From Limnephilus marmoratus (Eukaryota > Arthropoda > Insecta > Trichoptera > Limnephilidae): a stretch of 64,000 nt of DNA. The notes beneath the pieces were generated by a model. The model searched no databases. It was not told where the DNA came from and saw nothing but the letters and a program-made list of their open reading frames with translations. The stretch lies in assembly GCA_917880885.1 (NCBI GenBank), contig OU862922.1, positions 19,716,627 through 19,780,626 on the forward strand, written 5' to 3'. Below are positions 23,610-34,000 of this stretch, piece by piece (position 1 is the stretch's first letter; every line of letters starts with the position of its first letter). Both the position numbers and the translations under genes were made by a program.

Positions 23610-24461
23610 TTAATTTATCTTTCTTTTTACCAAGAACTTCAATTTATTGAGCGCAAGTCAAATTTATTGAGAACATTCTGCTTTTCCTAAAAATTTGTAG
23701 GTTAAAAAAAAAACAAATCTTTGAAACAATATTGTCATTTATTATCTTTGCAAGAACCAAATTTATTTGTCGTGTGTACAATAATAAACGAGGATAAAAA
23801 ATAACATTGTCATGTTTGAACCAATCATTAATAAAAACAATGTAATGAAAAATGACATGATCATAAAAAAATGGTAACTGTACATAATATATAAACTGTT
23901 TTAAACATTAAATAAAAATATTAAGTAGTACTTATGTATTAATCAGTTTTAAACCCACTTCATTATCTCTTAGGGTTAATAAATCATAAGGTAATTCTTT
24001 TCTCAAATATATTATACTCTACGTTGAGATCAATACTAACAACTACCCGCTCTGCAGGTTTTTGCTGTTAGGCCCTGCGAGTGGCGGGCGACACGACAGC
24101 AACTTAGTCACAAACTTCATATACATATTATCCATATCCAGACCGAAGAGATTAATTTTATTTTTGAAAATGCAAATCCCAGAGTATTTACGCCTGCCAG
24201 CCGACGTTAATTAATCTAGCTGTTAACGTAAATAGCGCCATCTTTTGGCATTATTAGCTACTTGCGTTAATTCGGTTTTATTACGATGGTAGCTTAGCCA
24301 CAAACTTCACAGATGGTTTATATATTCTTAAATTTCAACTGTACAGTCGTTTAGGTATTAATACTGTCAGATATTAAAAATGATTGTAGATATTTATCAA
24401 AATATTTTTTTAAATCATCATATTTTTAAAGAACATAATGATTAAAAAACAAATATAGCAA
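23610..24461. other. intergenic, no gene seen
   Basis: AT-rich. A slightly GC-richer patch at 24040-24130 shows no ORF or repeat that I recognise. Confidence 0.4.
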
Positions 24462-24935
24462 CAAATCTTCTCAAAAGATTACAAATGTTATTTTCTTTCA
24501 TTTTATAATGATGAAACATAAAAAAATCGGCTATGTCCCGCTATAATATAAGTAAACTGATATTCCCATGTGAAAACGCCATGTTTTCAGGATACAAAAA
24601 TATAAAGTTTTTTCCAATAGTTTTTAGTAATAAATAAATTTATTCCAAAGTGGGATCGCTGCTTTGCAACCTAATATATTGTCATTTTTAATGATAAAAA
24701 AATTAAAAACAAAAAAAATCTTCTCAAAAGATTAAAAATATTATTTCTTTCATTTCACAATTATGCAACATTAAGAAATCTGCCAGGTTCCACTTTATAT
24801 TCAAAATAATGTGAAAACGCCATATTTTCAGGATAAAAATATAAAGTCTCTTCCAATAGTTTTCAGGACATATAGTAAATAAGTTTTTTCCAATGTGAGA
24901 TGTCTGCTTTACAACCCAATATCTTATTAATATAC
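24462..24935 (-). repeat. direct duplication just downstream of the oskar stop codon
   Basis: Two tandem units of about 220-250 bp, 24462-24690 and 24718-24935, share cttctcaaaagatta, gtgaaaacgccatrttttcag, ataaagt-tnttccaatagtt and tttccaatgtgaga-like blocks in order. They lie immediately 3' of the oskar stop (24956) and probably within its 3' UTR. Confidence 0.65.
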
Positions 24936-24955
24936 GTTTAAATGTTATGTATCTC

Positions 24956-25070
24956 TTATATTTTCTTAAGATTATGGCTGCAGCATCGTTGTATGGCTTG
25001 GGAGACGACTTGGATGGCTTCTCGGCTCCAGGCATAAGTTAGAGGATTTCCATTGAAAGATAGTGGATCC
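24956..25070 (-). CDS. osk: oskar exon 6 (C terminus of OSK)
   Basis: After the acceptor ttttcacactccacag, G completes AGG, then DPLSFNGNPLTYAWSREAIQ and VVSQAIQRCCSHNLKKI, TAA. This aligns with the D-x-x-H block and final helix of SGNH hydrolases (DxLHLNxxGYxxWA); here the histidine position is serine. Confidence 0.83.
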
Positions 25071-28000
25071 CTGTGGAGTGTGAAAAACAGAGATACTAAA
25101 TAAATATGCAAATAAAAATCCATACAGAATGCCCAATCTTCTGGGTTGTTGTTAGTTTATGGAACATCATTCCGAGAATTTCAAAATAATGAATACATTT
25201 ATTTTAACAACATTTTCAATGAATGAAAAGTGTCAATCTAACAAATTTCACCAAATTTTAAATTGTTACTACCAATAGACGATTTTATATTTACCGTGAC
25301 GACTCACGGTCATGGTATCATGACGGCAAAAAAAGGAAATAAACATACGTTCCTTATAATCATAATGCTGCAGCTCTTTCTTACACATTAAAAAAGAAGT
25401 TACACACAAAATACGTGCAACTGTTTCCTCCAAAGTACTACTTTTTTCTTTGGAGGAAACAGATATACAGTACAATCTCATTAATCCGGCACTTCAATAG
25501 ACCGATACGTCCAATAATCCGGCACCCTCCGCCCGCGCCTCCCTCGTCCCTCTACGCCTATGCGCTCCATCGCCGCGTCGTCATCTAGCAGTCTAACCTC
25601 AAAACTTATCTCATATGTATGTGCATACATATTTACCTGTTGTTTTGATGTCCAAAGAGTGTGTATATTCTCTTTATGAAATGCTTTGTTTTATTTATTA
25701 TGATTTTTTCTCTATAATCCAGTAATCCGAACGTTCCAATAATCCGGCACCCCCTGGTTTTTAATAGTGCCGGATTAGTGAGATTGTACTGTACCTTATT
25801 TCAACTCAGCCACGGCGACGGGAATTTTTTCATTTCATTTTCTTCTCGTTCGAGGAAGAAAATGAAATGAAAAAATTGTATGCTTCCATCGGATATTCCA
25901 TATTTTCAAAATTATCATCACAGCTAGTAGTATTATAGGGTTTTACTGAGACCTCACGATGCCGTGTGTGATACGAGATGCAAGAAAATTATGAATTTTT
26001 TCCTTTAGAGAAAACAGAATATGTACATTGAGTATCTCATCTTTTGAAAGAGCTGCAGCATTATTGTGATAAGGGACGTATGTTTATTGTCCTTATTATG
26101 AATCGTCACGGTAATTTTAAAAGCGCCCATTATTAGTTTGCAAGGAAAATAACAAAATGTTGAAAAAATGTTTGAAGTCATTTGTCTCAAAAGTAGCTTT
26201 TTGGAGATACCGTGAATTCCCATAACATGGGTGAGGGCCATAAACCATGTTGTAGAAGAGAGGAGTCATGAAAATCAGTAGATTGTTCCATAGGTAAGCA
26301 AGAATAGATTGTAAAAACAACCTGTTATGATGAGGTAAATGTCAACTATTTACAGATATTGTTGAGCACACATTTTTCAACTGTAGTTTTTTGGAGAACT
26401 TTTCATTGAAATACTGATAGATCGAAAACAGCAATCCCACATGTGTCTAAAGACTTCAATCTGTCTGCTGAGATAAAGGAATCTATCAAACGGATCGAAT
26501 ATTTTTACGAGCAAAGTTCATTTGTTGTGTCTAGGGACTCCATCCAGGTTGTTCGTAGCTCGACGACAATCGCCATATCTCCCTTTTTTTCTATTACATA
26601 ACTACAATCTGCACCATAAATCATCGGCTTTTAAGCATAGTTTTTTTTCATAAGAAATAATTAATTTAATCTATATAAATAAAAATGAATCACCGAAATG
26701 TATATACGCGCATAACTTCCGAACGACTGCACCAAATTGAATAATTCTTTTTTTTTTGTGTTCATTATTGTCAGGACAAGGTTTGTATAAAACCACTGGT
26801 GAGCTCTGGCATTATGAAATTTGTATAAAAAAATTGCAATAGGTGGCACGCGAGTTGTTTGAAAACTTAATGGACCGGGACTGAATGTATGGAATGCGGG
26901 AGGGGTCAGGGGGAAGGGGTGAGGGCAAAGATATTGGAATATAAGTAGATGTGCTATCTGCTGTTTTTACTATGTGGGTCTGAGCTTCCGGGTGTCGCCG
27001 ATATTGTTTACCAATTAACAAATAAACTAAAAGAACAAATAATTAACGAATAAACCAAACGAACGTTAAACTAAATGAACGAATTCTTTCCTTATTCAAA
27101 ATATATTGTTAACCAATATTAATGCACATTTTCAAAAAATCAACGAAATGAACAAATTCTTTTTGTATGAAAACTACGCTAATTAGCGCGTAGTCCGGCG
27201 ACAGTTGCGCGGACACCTTAGCATATCTCTTCTGTATTTGAATATCTTTGGGTGAGGGGGAAGGGGTAGGGGGTTCACAGGAGGAGGGAGCCTGGGAGGG
27301 TGGAGAGGAAGTCGGGAGGGGGGTTCGGGGGATGGGACGAATGGGAAAGGACACGCAGGGAGAAACAATTTCTTTATTAAATGGCATAGCAACGCACGCC
27401 GGGAACCAGCTAGTGATAATTAAAATATACAGGTACCTCTGAAACATGTGCAGATTGATGGTCATAGTGCTGTCTTTGTAGAAGAAGAGGCTGAACAGAT
27501 CTACGACCTGGACAGTGGCCAGCGTAGAGAGCCAGCAGTTGAAGATGGCGATGGAGTGGTTGAGCCACAGGAAGGGCGAGGGGGGCAGGTTGCACACCAC
27601 CGGCTGGGCCCCCCGCAGCAGAGCGCACAAGATCAGCTCCTGCATCTCCGATATTATCATGTCCACAGGCTTACCCTGCATACAAATCAAGTGAGAGTGA
27701 GTCAATGATAAACTTACATAACTCCAAAGTCATGGTGTTTGAAAGAGAGAAAACGAAAACATTATGAAATATAGTTGTGAGTGATGAACTGTTGGAGCGG
27801 GTTGATGAGTTTGTGTGTTCACAGAAAGTATGTTCACGAAAGAGGGAAAGGCTGATACATAAGAACTTTATTAACGTATTGTGTGCCACCATTGCCACAC
27901 AAGAGTTTAATGGAGTTTCTATAACAGACACAATTTAAAAAATCATTTCGTTGACCCATTCTGGGGAAACTACCTTCAGATGGTAGACTATATACCATTT

Positions 28001-31000
28001 ATATTTATAAATACATGAACACATTGTCTGCTAAGACGGTACAATATACAAAAACATCATTTTGCAAAAAAAAATTAAGTTATTACAAAAATAGAATCAG
28101 CTAGCAGATGGCTAAAATTTAGCTTTGACACACTGGGGACGAAACGTGGTTGGCATTAATAAAAAAATATCCAAATAAGCGAAGACAGCAGTCCATAATA
28201 AACTGTTGATACCAACCCTGATGTGAGGCACGGAACTGGCAGAGGAAGAATGAAAGTAGATTGAATGCTGCAGAAATTAGACTCCCGAAGTGTGTGTATG
28301 GGTAAAACCAAATTTGATAGTGTTCGAAATATGGGAATTCAGAAAAAATGCAAGACAGTAACAGCTTTCAAAATTATAAACTATTACATTGACAGTCCAT
28401 ACCTCTTAGAATGCTATAAATTGTTTGTACTGAACAACTACTGCCAGGGTCGCCACCACGACTTGCTCTATATCCCACATGGCAGAACAGACGTTCGACA
28501 ACATGACACGAGGTATGGTGCTGCTAAATGATATCTCTAGGTCCCTTGACATTTTCAACATTAGTCTTGAAGGTTTCAAGAGTAATTTTAGGCAAGAACT
28601 CTAAAATATGTATTATTATAATTTTATTTTTTTTCTTTCTCGTTTAAAGTTATGTATATCTTATGTGTATTGTAATAGGATTATATTAATCTGTAATGCA
28701 CAAAAAAAAAAGACTGAAGAAAATGTAGCGAATAAGATTAACCCTCTAATGAGCGACATCCGGGAGGCAACAAGGTCCGTGCAGACTTACTACATAATTT
28801 CATTATGAAAAAAAATATGATTAGCAATTGGTACCTATTTGTAAGGTGTGTGTATATTTCGAATACTTATTGAAAACAAACATAGCTTGTTTAATAAGCG
28901 GGTATGCACGTGGCTTTGGATTGGCGGCCCGTGCTTCCACATGTAGAATTACCAACTGTCAGGCCAGCGCGACTACTAATGAACGTCTCTTGTCAGTTTT
29001 CTACTCGCATTTGTCAAACTAAACTCAATTTAATTTTATATGTGACAAAAAAACTGAAAAACTCATTCTAACATAATAGTTAAATTCCACAACAAAAATG
29101 AGCTGTTTCTGCGCCTGTTGAATTCTTAGCACCTACTTTGAGGAAGTAATGAAACCAATTGAAAGTCAGAAAAAAGGTCAAGGTCTGGCCAGACTTGTCG
29201 CAAGGAGTGTTAAGAAAGGGACGCTAGATGATTGTGACATGTAGAACAAATGAACGCGAAAAGGAGAATATAAGATGCAAAAGTGAATGGTAGAAGAAGT
29301 CAGGGATGCCCGAGAAAGACAGCATGACCAAGTGAATCAAATACTTGAGTCAGGCCATTTTAAGAGTCTGAAAACAGAAGAGTATGTATGAATGTGAACA
29401 GGGCCGCCGAGAGGGCACGTTAGCCAAGTCTGAAACTTGGGGCCCGGGGCTAAGGGGGGCCCGGAACGGGCTCACGGGCCCCGGATTTTTTACTAATTAA
29501 AGCCAATGACACTCGTAGCCCGTAGAAAATGGTCTGGCCAGAAACTTGGACTTTGATGATGTTATAAATAGCTTTGCAAATAAGAAAAGTAGAAAAGCCA
29601 TTATTTATTATTTTATAGTTTGTGGAGTTTTTACAATAATTTTAAAAATATTCCAATTTAAGTATTCCATCACTAACGTATCTGTGTTGATATTATAATA
29701 ATTTAATTTAGCCTTAAGGTATAATGAACAACTAACAATATGTAATACCCACACACACACAGTAGTCTAAAACAATAAACACAAGTATTTTATTTTGAGT
29801 ATTTACCATAACTTTTTAAACATTTCCATTGAATAATTATGCTAAATTCGAATGATTGGTGAATTGGTATATATAAGATACTAGAAAATAAGAAAAGGTA
29901 ATGAAATAGTATTTCTAGCAGTAGCAGAGAAAACAATTATGTCTCATGTCATAAATGTTTTCTTTCCCCCTCCCCCCCCGTCCCCCGGTAAGTTGGGGGG
30001 AGAGGGCCCGGTATAGTCTACCAGACTTGGGGCCCAGGTTGACTGTCAGCGGCCCTGAATGTGAATGAAGCAAGAAGTGAGTGCCAAGACAGAGTTGTGT
30101 GGCGGTACATCTTCTCTGCCCATCCCTGCGAGAAAACAGGGTGATAGTTATAAAGTAGTAGATCATATTACGTTGCTGATGTCTACCATCCCACAGCTGA
30201 TAATGATTTTAGAGGAACAGGGCTGTTTGACCAGATGATACTGGGCCCCCTGCAAGTCAAGCCCCGACATGCAGGCGGAGAACTCCTTCTGCCTAATGGA
30301 GAACTTCTCCTGCGCTAGGAACAGAATGTTCTCATCCCCAATCACCTGGTGGCCGAATATCACCAGGTTCTTCCTGCTGAAAAAAGGATTTTAAATCAGT
30401 CACAGTTTAAAAAGTTAAATTATATTTAGACCAGGCACCACCCAGAGTTTGGCGGTAAAGTCAGGAACTACGATGTTAATATATTTAAATATTATATATT
30501 TTTAGCACCAATATAAATGAATACAATTATAATTGTAGTTCCTGACACTGCAGCGGTCAATCTCTCGGTGGCTTGAATTTACATCTTGTAAGGAAAAAAA
30601 ATATACATCGCACAGACCAAAGGAGACAACGCCTTAATGCAAAATCAGGTATCATTTCGATTAGCTAGAGGCAAACCATGTGATAATCTTTGTGGCACCA
30701 AGAAGGTTCAATCATATCTTAACTAAACTAGGACATCATTCGTTACTTTGATGTCCGACAAATGCATATTGAAAGAACCAGACCCTGCGCAGATAAGTAA
30801 AATTCACTATAGTAAGATAACAGTTTGTAACCCAATCGATTGTGGGACTTTTCTGCGCAAGGCGTTCCTTCAACATTGAAAATAATACCTAATTTATTTC
30901 ATATTTACATACAATTTGTATTTTCATAGTATTAAATGAAAATAATGTCCAAAGACTAGATACGTTTTTAGATTTTCACGGGCAAAAGTATTTTCGTTAT

Positions 31001-34000
31001 TTGTTTTTGGGGTGTTATGCCGTGTTGCACTACCTCCTTCATTAGCCAACGTTTCGGACAGCGTTGCACTGTCCATCATCAGGGCAGATCCGGTAGATGT
31101 GTAATTGTTAGTAGTGAAATGTGTGCTTATTTACTTGGAAGCAATACCATGTTACAACTCCACTACACCACGAGGTGGTATTACAGTATACTTCAAAAGT
31201 AATTTTAAAGGAGGTGATATTACAGCATACTTCAAAAGTAATTTTGAAGTATACTGTAATACTTTCTCTACACTACACAGTGGTATTACAGTATACTTCA
31301 AAAGTACGCTCCACTACACTAAGAGGTGGTATTACAGTATACTTCAAAAGTAATTTTGAAGGAGGTGGTATTAAGGTACCTCCTCGTAGTGTAGTGGGGG
31401 TGGCAACACGGTTTCGCTTCCAAGTACTAAGCATACATTTCAACACTAACAATTACACATCTACCGGATCTGCCCTGATGATGGACACTGCAATGCTGTC
31501 CGAAACGTTGGCTAAAGAAGGAGGTATCGCAACACGGCGTAACACCCCAAAAACAAATAACCAAAAAAAAGAAGTCTAAAGACTAGCTCAAACCGTAGCA
31601 AATTTCGAAAACATAAAAATAATTTAGTTTTTATAATTTAGATATTTAATGATATTTCGCTTTTATAATGGAGAAATAAAAGAAATAACAAAATAAATAT
31701 TTGCAAGATTCTTATCAGAAGTATGTCGTCATGAAAATTAAGCAAATATCTTACATCGGAATGAAATTTTCAGCTGGTCTCTTGTTGGCCTGTTGCTTCA
31801 AGGCGGCAATCCAAAATGAATCTCCATTGATGTGATCGAGCTGCGCCAAAGACAGCTGCTTATCATTGATTAGCTTACACATTGAGAACACCAGGTTGAA
31901 AAGCTGGTGGCGTTCATTGAACACGTAATTGTAATCGTAGTAGGACAAGTTCTGCAAGAGGTACTCCAGTAATGAGGAGCGCTTTCCAGCGTGCTTTAGA
32001 GTTTTTGGTGAGCGGGATATCAGCGGTTTTTTTGCCACCGGGTCTTGGACAATATTAGACTTGCGTTTAATTGCAGCCTTGGGTATGGCGTACTGTAATG
32101 AAATCATTATAAAAATATTAAATAGTGAACTTAACTCACGGACATATGAATATATCTGGACCTGCCCTAAGTGATAAAAACATATTTTTTCCCCCTCCAC
32201 ATGGCGCCGGCTGAAGCTCCTCCTTGGAACCGACTCGCTCCATGGAGAGGGGATAGAGCCTCGCTTGAATCTAAAATGTGTGACGTCATCATTCTTGCCG
32301 TGAACAGCGAGAAGCTATCATCCATACATTTAAAGAAATAACGGCAGCTTGTGCTATACAATATATCTACATATCAATGTGCACATACCGAATGTGGGCG
32401 GTTCTCCAATGTGCTCGTCGCTGGTTACAGGGGTAAGTAAATTATGAAACATTTGTAAAAGTGTTTTAACTAAATAAGGCAACAAAATATTGCTATGTGT
32501 ATTGGGGCGAGTCTTTTTGGGGCGAGCATTTGGCGTTAGCAAATATGTTATGAACGTGGCAAGCAATTCGCGCTCCCATGTAAAAAGGTCTATTCATTCA
32601 AAGCAGATTTTGCTTTTAAGAACTAAATGGTGATATTGTAATGCGAGATGCCTATATACTGTCAGATTGATTGTTCAACGAATAACAGTCATCTTTCCCC
32701 TCTCCGCCCTCCATAGTTTGGTTTTACCCCTCACCTGCAACTTCTTGTCTATCCATTTGGATGTCTATGACTTAACTCTATTTTGTCTCATTACCATGAG
32801 TTCAGCAGTTGAGGGAGTGTTTTTTTTTTGTAAGATAGAATATTTATCCAGTTACAGAACAAAATTTCTTACTTTGACATTCTTAACATTTGGGAATATG
32901 GGCTGCCAGGTGACATTGGCGAGAGATTTAAACTGAGTCTTACATACGAATATCGGTAAGAAACACAGATTTGGCTGCAAAATGGTAATGTTTATCACAC
33001 TTTATGGGTTTTAAAATAAAGTTAAGTACTTAATCTGATAGTATTAATAAGTTAACGTCTGCGTGGTTCAAATTTAAGAACCCAGCTTCAAATGCATGTA
33101 TGAGGCCGCGCCGTACGCGCAGCGCCATTTAAACATCTGTGTATGTGAAATTTCAAACAAAGCTACCGTTGTAATTCGGTTTTAAATTCAAGAATTCGTT
33201 CAAGGATAGCGCTACTTCCGTTAGTAGGTCTCATGAGAACCCCTCCTAGGTATAAGTACTACGATTTTGTAAATTTGAGTATCTCTACCGATATGGATAG
33301 AATGACGGCGACTATATATTTTACATATGACATCATTGCCTGTCCAGGTGACTAGCTATTACTGGATCCAAGAAACGGGCTGTTTTTGGAACCAGTTCCT
33401 ATCGGATTTATAAAATGGTCACCAACACTAATTGGCGAAGCCGAACCAAAAACAGCCCGCAGGATCTTGCAGCAAAAATCTGATCTGATCTGGGTTTTTA
33501 ATTACTAGTATAAGTTTTATTGTAAGGTAAAACTCTTTCATTATGAAAAAAGTTTTAAGGTCATTTATTTAAACATATTAATTGTTTATTTTTAATTTTT
33601 TAAACTTTATGAGTAAAATCTCAAATTATAATATTTAATTAAATAGCTAAACTCAAGATGTCCCAGCGGAGCCAATATTTTTTCTGATTTTTCTGTCTCC
33701 AGATTTTCGATTGAGTTTAGCTAATATTGTCTTCATTTAATTAAATATTAATTGTTTTAGAAATATCATTAAATAGCATCATTCCTCTTGTCAACAACTG
33801 TTCTGCTGTGTGGTATCTTGAACAAGTTGTGGCAAGAGCCATGACTGAAATTTTTAGGCATGTATAAGCCATAGCATTCCAAGAGGTATAGGCTATCAAT
33901 AGGATTATGAATAATATTAACACTAAGTAATGCAAGATTAGCCAAAATCTATTTGTTGCCTCAAGTAAGTCCATGCGGTGCATGAACTTCGGATAAGTTC

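Larger units (their letters stand above)
25071..27436 (-). other. oskar intron 5
   Basis: Holds the pogo-like MITE and the 26670-27413 Helitron-like element. The remaining part, 25800-26660, has hairpin-like runs such as ttttcatttcattttcttct with its complement near 25860. No coding exon was seen. Confidence 0.6.
27676..30171 (-). other. oskar intron 4
   Basis: Contains the LINE tail at 28.4-28.6 kb, an unclassified repeat at 29180-29390 continuing at 30058-30130 that also occurs at 4.7-4.9 kb, and the hAT at 29399-30057 inserted in that repeat. No exon was seen. Confidence 0.6.

Noticed and set aside
27109..27705. One long 198-aa minus-strand ORF
   Set aside because: Only its first 80 codons are oskar exon 5; the rest reads through the donor site into a Helitron-like element.
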